DNA of 64,000 nt from Arachis hypogaea. Taxonomy: Eukaryota; Streptophyta; Magnoliopsida; Fabales; Fabaceae. The notes beneath the pieces are model-generated. The model saw only the letters and a list, made by a program, of their open reading frames with translations, made no database searches and had not been told where the DNA came from. The position numbers and the translations under genes are program-made. Location: assembly GCF_003086295.3 (NCBI RefSeq), contig NC_092040.1:55717559-55781558 (forward strand), given 5' to 3'. How positions within the stretch are numbered: the first letter of the stretch is position 1; each line of letters opens with the position of its first letter. This document shows, piece after piece, positions 21,190 to 33,042 of the stretch.

Positions 21190-21485
21190 GAACGATGCCA
21201 ATTTTACGAGTAACTTTTTTTTTATTCGTTGCGGAGAAAAGATAAAATAATCAAGCATACATTGAGAGTAAAAGGAAAGTAGCATAAAGAAACATAGAAA
21301 TATAACTGATAATATACATCATATACACCATAACAAAACAACACAAGATCAAGTCAGTTTACATCCTCGTCATCCTACGTAGCTAATATATACATGACAC
21401 TCCTAGGGCCTGGCCCTACAAAAAGCCACTAAACGGGTGCCCAGGCTAGCCCAACCACTATATAGCTCCTAGCTCTCAGGTGTAC

Positions 21486-23120
21486 TGATGAGCGGATAAT
21501 TTATACGCTTTTTGGCATTGTTTTTAGGTAGTTTTTAGTATGATCTAGTTACTTTTAGGGATGTTTTCATTAGCTTTTGCTAAATTTACATTTATGGACT
21601 TTACTATGAGTTTGTGTGTTTTTCTGTGATTTCAGGTATTTTCTGGCTGAAATTGAGGGACCTGAGCAAAACTCTGATAGGAGGTTGAAAAAGGACTGCT
21701 GATGTTGTGGGAATCTGACCTCCCTGCACTCAAAATGGATTTTCTGGAGCTAGAGAACTCCAAATAGCGCGCTCTCAACGGCGTTGGAAAGTAGACATCT
21801 AGAGCTTTCCAGAAATATATAATAGTTCATACTTTATTCGTAATTAGATGACGTCAACTGGCGCTCAACTCTAGTTCCATGCTACATTCTGGAGTCAAAC
21901 GCCAGAAACACGTCACGAACCAGAGTTGAACGCCCAAAACACGTTACAACTTGGCGTTCAACTCCAAGAGAAGCCTCAGCTCGTGGATAGATCAAGCTCA
22001 ACCCAAGCACACACCAAGTGGGCCCCGGAAATGAATTTATGCATCAATTACTTACTTCTGTAAACCCTAGTAGCTAGTTTAGTATAAATAGAACTTTTTA
22101 CTAGTTTATTAAATGTCTTTGACTATCTAGTCTTTTGACCACGTTTGGGGGCTGGCCATTCGACCATGCCTGGACTTTCATCACTTATGTATTTTCAACG
22201 GTGGAGTTTCTACACACCATAGATCAAGGGTGTGGAGCTCTACTGTACCTCGAGTTTTAATGCAATTACTATTATTTTCTATTCAATTCGACTTATTCTT
22301 ATTCTAAGATATTCATTGAACTTCAACATGATGAATGTGATGTTCCATGACACTCATCATCATTCTCACCTATGAACGCGTGACTGACAACCACTTCCAT
22401 TCTACCTTAGACCGGGTGCATATCTCTTAGATTCCTTAATCGGAATCTTCGTGGTATAAGCTAGAATTGACGGCAGCATTCATGGGAATCCGGAAAGTCT
22501 AACCTTGTCTGTGGTATTCCGAGTAGGATTCTGGGATTGAATGACTGTGACGAGCTTCAAAATCGCGATTGCTGGGTGTGATGACAAACACAAAGAATCA
22601 AGGGATTCTATTCCAACATGATCGAGAACCGACAGATGATTAGCCGTGCTGTGACAGAGCATTTGGACCATTTTCACTGAGAGGATGGGATGTAGCCATT
22701 GACAACGGTGATGCCCTACATACAGCTTGCCATAGAAAGGAGTGACAAAGATTAGATAAAAGCAGTAGGAAAGCAGAGATTCAGAAGGAACACAGCACCT
22801 CCATACACCTATCTGAAATTCCCACCATTGAATTACATGAGTAACTCTATCTTTATTTTCTGTTTAATTTATTATTATTATTCAAAAATCCAATAATCTC
22901 TTAATATAGTTGAATCCACCTGACTGGGATTTACAAGATGACCATAGCTTGCTTCATACCAACAATCTCTGTGGGAACGACCCTTACTCACGTAAGGTAT
23001 TACTTGGATGACCCAGTACACTTGCTGGTTAGTTGTGCGGAGTTGTGACTAAGTGTGATTCACGTTTGAGCGCTACCAAGTCTTTGGAGCCATTGTTGAT
23101 GATCACAATTTCGTCCACCA
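21486..23120 (+). mobile_element. Solo LTR of family A
   Basis: 1635-bp LTR, TGATGAGCGGATAATTTATA to ...TTTCGTCCACCA, flanked by exact TGTAC duplications at 21481-21485 and 23121-23125. TATA box AGTATAAATAG near 22081. Near its end a short extra segment (about 23050-23100) separates two usually adjacent parts of U5. Confidence 0.94.
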
Positions 23121-23208
23121 TGTACTAACACAAGTGAGAGACTAACTAATAGATAATGTCAGACTAGAGTGTCATAAAAAAAATGCCCTTTCTGTTGTCA
23201 GACTATAT

Positions 23209-23808
23209 CTACACGTGGTCATTCGGAGAATCGCCGTGAGGCTCGTCCATCTCCTCATCCTGCTCTATCTCTATCTCAGGATCCTCCTCCTCCTCATCGT
23301 CCGCAGCTACAGCTAAACCCTCAGATCCACCAGAAACAATGCTGTCACTATGTACAAAACCATTCGCGAGCACAGGTCCGTTCGCGTATATAGGGGCTAC
23401 CCCACCGTCTGGTAGTGCTGGCTCATCGGGCTGTGAAAAAGCAGGGATCGGCTCAGGGGGAAAGTCCCACTCTGGTGGTATCACCGGTACGTAGTCACCA
23501 GCTAACTTGGGCTCATCAGGAATGATAGGCTCAGGTTCCACCTCATTCAAAGGTTGAGCTGGTATAGGGTGCTCAGGATCATCAGGAAAAGGATGTACAG
23601 GTGCGTCAGGATGTAACCAGGATAAGGGAAAGTCGTAAGGAGAATCGGGGTCAAAATGCGGGCTAGACAGAGGATGTTGAAAAGCTCGATTAGGTAACGC
23701 GTATCGTCTAATACGAGGCTCCAATCCCATGATGAAGTAACTGTGATGTATCGGATCCTCATAGACATAGAGGTCCTCAAACTCATAGAATATGACGCCC
23801 GTCTCCAT
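23209..23808 (-). CDS. 199-aa acidic proline-rich hypothetical protein in insertion T
   Basis: Intact ORF starting METGVIFYEFEDLYVYEDP, with a central Pro-rich part (FPDDPEHPIPAQPLNEVEPE, PPEWDFPPEPIPAFSQPDEP) and an acidic C-terminus (DDEEEEDPEIEIEQDEEMDE). No enzyme motif, membrane segment or zinc finger. The ATG directly follows TTTTTCCCCCTCAG on the minus strand, a strong 3' splice-site match, so this may be a downstream exon. Downstream in the sense direction is AT-rich 3' UTR-like sequence, split by the solo A LTR. I do not recognise the family. Confidence 0.5.
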   Translation of the reverse strand: METGVIFYEFEDLYVYEDPIHHSYFIMGLEPRIRRYALPNRAFQHPLSSPHFDPDSPYDFPLSWLHPDAPVHPFPDDPEHPIPAQPLNEVEPEPIIPDEPKLAGDYVPVIPPEWDFPPEPIPAFSQPDEPALPDGGVAPIYANGPVLANGFVHSDSIVSGGSEGLAVAADDEEEEDPEIEIEQDEEMDEPHGDSPNDHV

Positions 23809-26598
23809 CTGAGGGGGAAAAAGGGAGAGAAGGGGTAAGAACTGGGGAGTTCTTAGTAGGGTCAGGGTTGTTAGTTACATTCATTTATTCGATTCCGATT
23901 AGTAGATGGATATTAGAATACAGTTAAGTAGTAAATAGTAGTTATAAATAGATAGAAGAACAGAAAACAAAACACAAACAGAAGAACACAAGGAAATAAA
24001 GCACAGATATAGCACTCAAGCAGACAAACAAACAGAAATAGTTCACACACAAGAAGGAAAACAACAGAGAATGATGCGCAGGCAAGAATGATGCATGTCT
24101 AGCCCTAGTACAGGCCATGAGCTCATGTGTCGGTTAGCTCCTGCATTCCCGACATTTATCTGGTCACGAGTTCACGATTTCCCGGATACGATTTTCCGTT
24201 CAAATAAATGCGCATATAATTATTAGCAACTCTATTGAGACAGCCTCTGCTTTCTACTCACAGAAAATATACTCTTGGGAACGAAAAATTGCTGTAGGTA
24301 TTCTAGTTTCCCTACAGAAGCTCTTGGGTTGCTTTAAGCAACAGATAAATAAACATTATCTCTTGGTTGCATTAAGCAACGAATAAGCAAACAATATCCC
24401 TTGGGTTGCCTCAAGCAACAATTAACTTTTCAATAAGTCCTCTGCTCTTAATCTCTTTACTCTGCTCTGATTCCTCTGTTTAACATGTGTATTTAAAGCT
24501 TATGTAAATCTCGATATGAATAGTTAGCTTGTCCCAAGTATAGGTTCATTAAGTCCATACTGAAACAGTTTAACTTTTCATATTATACCTAACCCTAGTG
24601 GTAACTCAAGGACTAACTATGTTGCCCTAGTTCGTTCGCTAGTCTCTGTCTGTTTTTCTGTTGTTAAAACTTTACAGACTTCTTCTTTGGTTTTTATCTT
24701 TTCTTTAGCTTTTATTTTTCTTTTATCTTTGCCTCACTAATATGTTCTTACCACTCCCTAAGTGTTTTATGAAGGTAATTATGAGATTCTGCGCTTAAAG
24801 TTGTCTTTTTAAAGCTTTTACAGAAAACTGCCTTTTCCATATTATTTTATTATTTTTATTAAAATATTATTTTTAATTAAATATTATTATTTAATGTTTT
24901 ATTATTATTTATTATTTTATTATTAAATTTTCGAAAATTAACCTTCCTTTACCTTTTTACCTTTAAAATTCACTTTTTACCCCAGTAACTTTTAATATTT
25001 CTACTTTAACCACCCTAACTTTCAGAAATTACCAAATAACCCCTTAAACACCAAAAATTTTACTTCCTTGCCCTTTTAAGGATCTAAAGCCTGTTCTTCA
25101 TTGTTCTTTATCACACTCAAAGTGTTCTTCATGTTCTTCATAAATTCTTCAGATTCTTTCTCTTTTTTTACCCGTTTTTCAGTCTTTTCAGCAACCGATT
25201 TTTACCATAATTCATAATAAATTACCAGCCACTAAAACCCCATATTTTCTACATGGTTTTAACACAAATTGAACTTCAATTTAAGCCTAGGGTTTCGTTT
25301 TTCCAGCTGCCCCAAGAACATGAACTTTAAAGTTTGAATTTCATCAAATTTCATCAAAATTTCACCAAATTTTCACCAAGAATCAATCATATATGCAACC
25401 AATTTTTAGCACAGCCAAATCATACAACATTCACACAATTCAAACACAAATAATCAAGATTAATTTCGTGACACCCTACCTGATTTTTCTGCTCCTAATT
25501 CAGTTAGACTTTCAGGTGGTCTTTTAGCACTTTTTCCTCCTAAATCACATCAAGAACAACTTTAAATCCAGAAACTCTCAAATAACCAAATCTCACTCAG
25601 TATGTTAGGAAGTGATTTCTAACTTTAGACTTGCTGGAAAGTAACGTTTCTTGGCCCTCAAGTCAAGTTAAGCAGGATTCCTAAGGAAGAACATCAAGAA
25701 AACACATGTTTGAGCATGTTTCCTTGAAACCGAATCAAAAGAGAGATGGTGCAGCCAAATCACCTTGATTCCAGCTTTAATAAGTCATATGATCATGTGG
25801 AGAAAGAAGAGAGGATTATTTTGGTTGGATTGGAATTTTGATTTGAGTTTTAGTTCAGCAGAAATCAAGCTTTGAAGATTTGGAACTAAGAACTTTTCTC
25901 TCTTTTTCTCTCTTGGAAATTTCGGCCACAAGGAGCAAATGAACCAGCCTTGGGAGTTTTGGGGGTGTAGCATGAGTTGTGATTGGTTGGCTTGGAGGTG
26001 GATTAAAATAATATTAAAATATCTCAAGTGTATAACTACTAAAACTAGGTGTATCGGAACACTTGTGAAAACATCTCTAAAAATTATTTTCTGAGCTACT
26101 AGCATAAATGACACTAGTAACATATTTATTATGAGAATAAAAACTTGTATGATGAGGCCTTAGTATTGCTAGTGTCATCAGAGAGTGCTGGTGCTAAACT
26201 GCACTAGTAAATTGTGAACCCGGTTAAACCGATTTTCTGTTTTTAACTAAAACTGACCAGGTAACCTTATAATATTATTCAAGCAGCTTCTAATACTAAT
26301 ATAATGATAATATTACCCTATTATCTCTCTTCTCTCATGAATCGAGTCCGATTCATCAAACTGAGACTATTTACAAAAAATCGGATCAAAACTCCTAACC
26401 GATACGGTTCAAAAACTATGTTCTTCGTGACTGAGTTATCGAGCTTGCCTCGGAAAAGGTTCTAGCATAAAGATGACATAATGACAATGAGGATTGAAAT
26501 ACTTGATAATATATTAGAGGTTCTCCCCTTATTGATCCTCCGGAGAAATCCGTACTTTCAGAAAAGATCTCGCGTACTCCAAAATCAGGGTTGTTACA
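23809..26598 (-). other. Upstream part of insertion T (putative LTR and leader)
   Basis: About 2.8 kb without a credible ORF. On the minus strand it opens TGTAACAACCC, later shows a CCAATCACA box near 25975, T/C-rich leader-like stretches, and ends in the splice acceptor at 23809. Consistent with a long promoter or LTR; boundaries unknown. Confidence 0.45.
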
Positions 26599-27346
26599 CA
26601 ATAAAGGGGACAATGCGGTTCCGTTGAGCATTGCGTGCATTGATCTCAACCCAGTGGCAAGGATCTGGCAGCAGATCATCGCTGACTACATTTTTCTGTG
26701 CACGCATGCCACGCATATCAAAGTCCGGGTGGCAGTGTTACTATGGGCTATTCTGGAGGGGAAGAGAATCTCTATTCTTCCCCTTATCAGAGAGTCGATG
26801 ATGAAGGTGAACCAACAACTGAAATTCATCGTTCCATTTCCATCATTGATTACCAGATTTACAACCCTATCTAGTGTAGAGAGACACCCAACAGACCAGA
26901 TGTTTGTCTACAACAGTGAGCAGCCGTTTCTGCCATACGGAGACTACGACGGACCGCCCTAGAAGGAGAGAAAGACCTCTGAGACTACATCAGTAGCAGC
27001 AGAGCCTTCAGTACCTCCTTCAGCACCCGCACCTGTACCCCGACTCCAAACGCCTTATGAGCTGAATCGAGAGATCTTGCAGACTCTGCACCGCATTGAG
27101 CACCGCAACGCTCACCGCTTCCAGTGGATAATGGCAAAGTTTGACGGTCATAATCTTGGACCTCCTCCTCCAGACACTCCTGTTCCTGAGAGAGAGGAGC
27201 GAGCAGAAGAGGAGCCAACAGCTAAAGTCGGCCACGTAGTTGAGCAGCCGAGAGCTAAGACCACCACACAGCCATCTACGGCCATCACTGTTTACCAGCG
27301 TCACCACCACCCACCACCATCTGACAGTAGAGCTTCTTATGGTTGA
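26599..27346 (+). pseudogene. 3' part of ORF2 of Z1 (Athila-like)
   Basis: In-frame piece 26599-26962 (IDLNPVARIWQQIIADYIFL..., VRVAVLLWAILEGKRISI...) resembling the plant-transposon-protein domain, comparable to NLTPVAKGWFEIVRRSIL in the Y ORF2. A stop at 26960-26962 is followed, in another frame, by the tail 26990-27346 (TPYELNREILQTLHRIEHRN, then Pro- and Glu-rich, ending SRASYG). The 5' part is lost at insertion T. Function unknown. Confidence 0.75.
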
Positions 27347-29055
27347 TGTCCCCCTGATTAACTATTTTGGGCACTGAGGACAGTACATGACTTAAGTGTG
27401 GAAGAGGATCTGCAATATTTTGGGTGTAAATATTCTCTTTCAGTTTTTACTATGCTTTTGTGGATACTTTTTGTACTTTAACTTATGCACTTTTGCTTTG
27501 GTATATATATCAGTTACTTATAGTTATATCTAGTATTGCACTTTTATGTTGGTATATATTTACATATTGCATTTGATATTGCATGGTACATACTATAGAT
27601 ATGGATTGTGATTGGATGATGTGAATAGCTTATGCCTAGCTTATTTTGATCCTAATTGTTCATGATACTTTTTCGTTTGTTGAAAATTAAGAGAAGAACT
27701 AGGAAAATTTTAAAAAATTTTGCATCCATCACAACATACATACATACATATATTGGAGTAGTTTTGGTGAAAAACAACATGACTTTCCAACAATTTTGGG
27801 CTTTCTATTGAATTGATTGGAAAACTATTTCTTTTCAAACTTGCGTGAATGCATTTCTTTGGAACATAGAAGAGTAAAGAATAATTACCTTGTGAGTTTT
27901 TGAGCTATATCGAGTGGTTATGCATTTTAACCACTAATTTTGTTCATTATGTGACATACCTCTTCTATGATTGTGATCTTGGTTTTGCTTAACTCTTTAT
28001 TTCCACTGATTGATGTTTTGAATTGCATTGAGCATGATTGAGGCCATCTTTGTTTAAAAGCTTACTTTTTCCATATAGCCTACCCTTTGCATATACCATT
28101 GTTAACCCCTTTTGAGCTTTATCTACCCCCATTGTTCTTAATATCACCACATTACAACCATAAGCGGAAAACCATGAATAACCTTAGATTGTATCCTTGA
28201 TTAGCTTAGGTTGGAGAAGTGTGTTTCATTTAAGTGTGGGGGAATATTGGGAAACATTGGTAGTTATTGAAAATATTACTTTTGGGTATTTATTGAAAAT
28301 ATTGGAAAATGGGTGCATTCATGTATGAGCTACTAAAACCATATCCATTTTCACTTTCACATAAAAAAATAATTTTCATCACAAAAAGGGGATGAAAGTC
28401 ACCCCTAAGTGAAGGAAAATGAATAAGAAATACATATGTGATGTGAATGATGAGCCATACATGAGTGATTGTGAACAAGAATTGATGGAAGGTTAGGATT
28501 TGCTTTTGTTTTGATTTGGTTGATATAGGTTGATGTGGAGACTTAAACTAATCAAGGATTCAACCATTTTAGTCCACTTAGCCATATCTATCCCACCTTT
28601 ACCCTAATCCCATTACAACTGTATGAAGTTCTCATGATAATTGCATTCATGCATCACTTATTGTTGATTGTTAGATGAAAAGCAATTCCTTAAAAGCATG
28701 ATTAGAAGAGACTTGAGTGATTGAAACCCTAAACACCGAGTGATCAGAGTGTATACATACCTAGTGAGGGTTCAATTACTCAACTTTATGTTTCCATGCT
28801 TCTTATCATGCATTCTTGCAAGTTGCTTCGCCTTAATGAGTTAGATCAATTCTCTAGATCTTGTTTGCATTGAATTAATTCTTTGCTTAAGCCCTATCTT
28901 ATCTATACTTGCTTGGAATTAGATTGCTTGCTTGTTTTCACCAAGTAAATAGTAAATTATAGATAGATAGATACATAGCATATACATACTTGCATGCATA
29001 TAGATAGTTGCATTTAATAAGTTTATTACCCCTTTGATTATCCTCCTTATTGGTT
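27347..29055 (+). other. 3' untranslated region of Z1
   Basis: 1.7 kb non-coding. A short ACTG-AGGA-CAGT hairpin (27373-27384) precedes CTTAAGTGTGG (27390); a second PPT-like TTTAAGTGTGGGGG lies near 28231. A (CATA)n run near 27728 is short here but long in Z2. Alignable with the 3' UTRs of Z2 and W. Confidence 0.7.
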
Positions 29056-29096
29056 TAGCATGAAGACATGCTATCGTTTAAGTGTGGGAGAATTTA
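29056..29096 (+). promoter_or_regulatory. Pre-PPT hairpin and PPT of Z1
   Basis: TAGCATG-AAGA-CATGCTA (29056-29073) followed by TTTAAGTGTGGGAGAATTTA abutting the LTR at 29097. Stem positions 2 and 5 are swapped relative to families A and Y with pairing kept. Confidence 0.85.
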
Positions 29097-30737
29097 TGAG
29101 TCCATATTTAATGGTATATTTTGACTCAATTTGGATGGATTCTAGCACATGAACTCACACTTAAGCACCAAAATAGCATACTTTTGTGTTTGATCCCTAA
29201 TTTGATCTTAAAATGTGAAAACATGCAATTTTGTGCTTTGATGGAGCGATTTAATTCCACTTTTATTCCATTCGATATCGTGATATGGTTTGTGAGTGAT
29301 TTCAGGCCTCGAAGGCAAGAATGAATGGCCAAAAGTGGAAGAAAGAATGTAGAAGGAAGAACACATGAAGAAGACAAGGAAAAGCACACACAGCAAGGTG
29401 TGCGTGCGCACAAGCAAGCATGCATACGCACAAGACCGCTTCAGCCAAGTGTGCGTGCGCATAAGCCAGCGTGTGTATGCACAAGAGAAAATTTCTATGC
29501 ATGCGTGCGCACAAGTACCCGTGCGTACGCACAGGAGACAAAATAGCAAAGTGTGCGGACGCACACATCTGTGCGTCTGCACATGACCCAACACATGATT
29601 TCATTAATGAAACACGTGCAGCGCGTATTTTGGGGGCTTTTGGCCCATTTTGGAAGGCTGAATTGCTGAATTGATGTGCTATATAAGGGGATATTCAACA
29701 CATATCAAAGGGGAGCTCACTTTTATTTTTTGGTAGTAGTAGTATAGGAAGCTTCCATAGGAGTAGGAGTAGTGTTGCTCTTTTAGGGTTTAATTTTCAT
29801 TTCAATTGTAGCATTTTATAGCAAATTTTGATCTTTCATTTTACTTCATTAATTGTGAGTACTCTCAATTTCCTCTTTAATTAAAGCACTTTTACTCTCA
29901 TTTCCTATTGGTTCAAGTTTCTTTGTTCATATTGTAATTTTGTGTTTCTTGAAGTTTTGATCAATGAATTTTATGTTTCATGCCTCTTTTATGTTTCATT
30001 GTTTGTTTTTATTTAGTTTTGTTGATAGTTGGTTATAGTTCTTAATTTTCCTTGCAATTTTCCATACCTTATTTTTATGCACACAAGGCTTTTGTGAAAA
30101 TGCCAACTTTAGATTTTGAGTAGATTTTCACACCTTAGCTTGTGGTTTGAGTTCCTAGGATACTAGAGTTATAATGTTTAACATTTAGTGGTAATTCTTG
30201 GGTAGTTAGTTGAGTCTTGATTCCATTGACGCTAGCCTTTTATCAACTAGTTTGACAAGTTGGTTAGGACTTATGGATTAAGGTCAATTATGCTTGCTTG
30301 ACTTACTCCTCGATGGTTGGGGTTGACTAGTTGAGATTGACTCATGCTAATTACCATAGTTGTGGTTATGGAAATGATAGGATTCCTTGGATCCTCATTC
30401 CCAAGTCAAGGCTCTTTTTATGCATTTTCACTAGTTTTGATCTTGTTTCCTTTTACTTGCATTAATTACAATTTTGATCATTCCTTAGTTCTTTTATTTC
30501 TTAAGTTCTTCAATATTTTAGTTCTTTGATTCAAAACCCCTCTTTGCCATCACAACCGAAAGAGAAACACTCCTAATTGCATTCCTTGGGAGAACGACCC
30601 AGGAGCTAAATACTCTCGGTTAAATTGAATTAGAAATATTAAACTTTGATTTTGAGGATTATTTGTTGGTTTGGACTATACTACCAACGAAGACACTGTT
30701 TTACTAAATTTCTGAACCATCGTGATCCGCATCATCA
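29097..30737 (+). repeat. 3' LTR of Z1
   Basis: 1641 bp, TGAGTCCATATTTAATGG... to ...GATCCGCATCATCA. Palindrome array GTGCGTGCGCAC/GTGCGTACGCAC at 29396-29590, TATA box CTATATAAGG at 29679-29688, U5 with GGGAGAACGACCCAGGAG near 30589. The next five bases (CATGG) would be the target duplication; the partner is outside the window. Confidence 0.88.
29396..29590. repeat. U3 palindrome array of Z1 LTR
   Basis: At least six copies of TGTGCG-NN-CGCACA-like palindromes, the same type as the internal array at 17192-19640 although the surrounding sequences differ. It ends about 90 bp before the TATA box. Confidence 0.88.
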
Positions 30738-31103
30738 CATGGGCATAGGTCCTGATTTTTACCCTGCCCTGTGCGTGGGCATAGAAGCTATGCGTGGGCA
30801 TAAGCTGAGATGCTTTTCTTCTTTATTTTCTTCATGTTTTCTCCCTTTTTGCATGCTTTATTCCACTTCTACCAACCCATTCTTGCCTCTAGGACCTGAA
30901 ATCACTCAACAAACATATCACGGCATCGAATGGAATAAAAGTGGGATTAAATTGCTCAATTTAAGCACAAAAATGCATGTTTTCATATTTAGGTTCAATT
31001 TAGGGATCAAACTCAAAAGTATACTATTATGGTGCTTAAGGGTAGGTTTATGTGATGAAATCCGCTCAAATTAAGCTAAAATATATCGGAAAATATGGAC
31101 TCA
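30738..31103 (-). repeat. Z2 3' LTR fragment
   Basis: Reverse copy of the first 366 bp of a Z LTR (sense start TGAGTCC at 31103). It is cut at 30738 by the Z1 insertion, next to degenerate palindromes (TGCGTGGGCATA, 30765-30805). The rest lies left of Z1, outside the window. Confidence 0.8.
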
Positions 31104-31144
31104 TTAATTCTCCCACACTTAAACAATAGCATGTCCTCATGCTA
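31104..31144 (-). promoter_or_regulatory. Pre-PPT hairpin and PPT of Z2
   Basis: Sense TAGCATG-AGGA-CATGCTA (31144-31127), then TTTAAGTGTGGGAGAATTAA to the LTR start at 31103. Confidence 0.85.
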
Positions 31145-32495
31145 AACCAACAAGGAGAATGATCAAAAGGGAAACAACTTATTGAATGCAACTACCTATG
31201 TGCATGCAAGTATGTATATATTATATATATCTATCTATCTATAATGTCCTATTGATTTGGTGAAAGCAACAACCAAATTCTAAGCAAGTGTATAGACATA
31301 TAGGGCTAGGCAAAGAAATAACTCAATGCAATCAAAAATCTAAAGAATTGATTTACTCATAAAAAATGAAGCAACTTGCAAGAATACATGATAAGAAGTA
31401 TGGAAACACAGAGTTGAGTGATCGAACCCTCATTAGGTGTGTATACACTCTCAACGCTCGGTGCTTAGGGTCAATTCACTCAAGTCTCCTCTAATAATGC
31501 TTTCAAGGGATTGCTTTTCATCTAACAATAAAAAAGTATTTGATGTATATATGCAAGTATCATGAGGTCTTTTAGAAGGTTGTAATGGGGTTGGGGTAAG
31601 GGTAGGATGAGTATATGGCTAAGTGGACTAAAGGATTGAATATTTGATTAGCTCAAGTATCCAACTCAACCTATATCAATCAACCCACAAAAAAATGCAT
31701 TCTAACCATCCATTACTTCTTTTCACCCACATTCATGCCTTAGTTTCTATTCAAAACACATATGCATTTCTTATTCAATTTTTTTCTTTTTCTTTGGGAT
31801 AACTTTTGTCCCATCTTATTATTATATTATTATTATTTTTTCATTTCATTTTTTTTCTTTTCTACTTTTTTTTTCTTTTTTTTCTATGACAAATGCATAT
31901 GGTTAAAGCAAATTGAAACATGAATGTGCACTCATTTTTTCCAAATTTTCAATAATTATCCAAAACAAAATGTTTCTTCTACCAAGTCTTCCCAAAATTT
32001 CCCCCATACTTAAATGACACGCACTCCTCAACCTAAGCTAATCAAAGAAGCAATTCAAGGTTATTCATGGATTTTCACTTAAGGTTGTGATGTGCTAACA
32101 ATTAGAACAAAGGGGATTAAAAAGCTCAAAATGGGTTAACAAAGGTAGATGCAATGGTAGGTCCATATGGGTGAGTAAGTTAACTTTAAAACGGCCTCAA
32201 TCATGCTAAATGCATTCAAAACATCAAACATAGGAAATAAAGAGTCAAGCAAAACCAAGATTATAATCATAGAAGGAGTATAGCACACAATGAACAAAAT
32301 TTGTGGTTATAATGTGTAACCACTCATTAAGGCTCAACAACTCACAAGGTTGTCTTGTTCTATCTCTCTTCTATGTTCCATAAAAAAATTATTCAAGCAA
32401 GTTTTTTAAAAACAATTTTTCCAAATCAATTCAATAGAATGCCCTTGAAACAAAATTCTTGAAAATTTTTGTTGTTTTTCACCAAAGTTATTTCC

Positions 32496-32499
<4 letters not shown>

Positions 32500-32527
<28 letters not shown>

Positions 32528-32538
32528 TGTATGTATGT
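32500..32538. repeat. (GTAT)n microsatellite
   Basis: About ten GTAT units. The matching place in Z1 (about 27728-27745) has only about four CATA units, so the tract has expanded here or shrunk there. Confidence 0.9.
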
Positions 32539-32663
32539 TGTGATGGATGCAATTTCAAAATCTTTCCTAGTTCTATTCCTAATTTTCAACATCGCAAAAA
32601 CTAATATGAACAATTAGGACAAAATTGAACTAGGAACTATGCTATTCACATCATCCAATCACT

Positions 32664-32706
<43 letters not shown>

Positions 32707-32720
32707 CATACATATATATA
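32664..32720. repeat. (TA)n microsatellite
   Basis: Long alternating TA run with a few CATA interruptions in the Z2 3' UTR. Confidence 0.9.
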
Positions 32721-32867
32721 TTAACTAGAGTAAGGATGCAATAGTAAAAAATACTAACAAATTATCTACAAGAAACATAATAAAAAAAACAAAAATGAAA
32801 GTGCAACGTGTCTGGGAAAAGAAAGTTTACTCCCTAAAATGGCAAATCCTCCCCCACACTTAAGCTT

Positions 32868-32885
32868 TGCACGGTCCTCCATGCA
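32868..32885 (-). promoter_or_regulatory. Internal AGGA-loop hairpin with PPT-like motif (Z2)
   Basis: Sense TGCATGG-AGGA-CCGTGCA, one G-U pair, followed by CTTAAGTGTGGGGGAGG (32865-32849). Same design as the pre-PPT hairpin plus tract, but about 1.7 kb from the LTR. Confidence 0.65.
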
Positions 32886-32910
32886 CGAACACAATCTGGG
32901 GAGAATGGCT

Positions 32911-33042
32911 CTACAGTCCTCCACCTTCAGCTGGTGGATGCGGGGGCTCGGGTTGTGGCAAAATCTCCAAGTCCAATACGGGCTTGGCATCTCCATCCTT
33001 GGTGTCCTCCTCCTCTCCCGACTCTTTGCCTTTATGTCTCAT
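32911..33042 (-). pseudogene. ORF2 remnant of Z2
   Basis: 43 codons starting MRHKGKESGEEEDTKDGDAK and ending PPHPPAEGGGL-stop. The ATG follows CACTCTTTTAG, a splice-acceptor-like tract. The globular ORF2 domain is missing; only a basic start and a Pro-rich tail remain. Element W has a different 43-codon remnant in the same place. Confidence 0.6.

Larger units (their letters stand above)
21190..26598 (-). mobile_element. Insertion T: unclassified element, probably LTR-derived
   Basis: On the minus strand the right edge reads TGTAACAACCCTGATTTTGG, a typical plant LTR start, and abuts the broken ORF2 of Z1 at 26599. A 199-aa ORF follows a splice acceptor at 23808. No matching second LTR, PBS or target duplication was found, so the left edge (about 21190) is approximate and the element may be truncated. 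A solo family-A LTR (21486-23120) is nested in it. Confidence 0.5.
16357..30737 (+). mobile_element. Element Z1: plus-strand non-autonomous LTR element with nested insertions
   Basis: In order: 3' part of the ETDxQL ORF (to 16919), two-hairpin module, palindromes (17192-17555 and 19516-19640, split by a solo Y LTR), pyrimidine tract, intron-like region, insertion T, 3' part of ORF2 (26599-27346), 3' UTR, pre-PPT hairpin, 3' LTR 29097-30737. The 5' LTR and ORF start are left of A1, outside the window. It is inserted in the 3' LTR of Z2, within that LTR's palindromes. Confidence 0.85.
31145..32867 (-). other. 3' untranslated region of Z2
   Basis: 1.7 kb non-coding, alignable in reverse with 27390-29055 of Z1. 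It contains a PPT-like TTTAAGTATGGGGG near 32004 (minus) and T-rich low complexity near 31780-31885. No gene. Confidence 0.7.
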
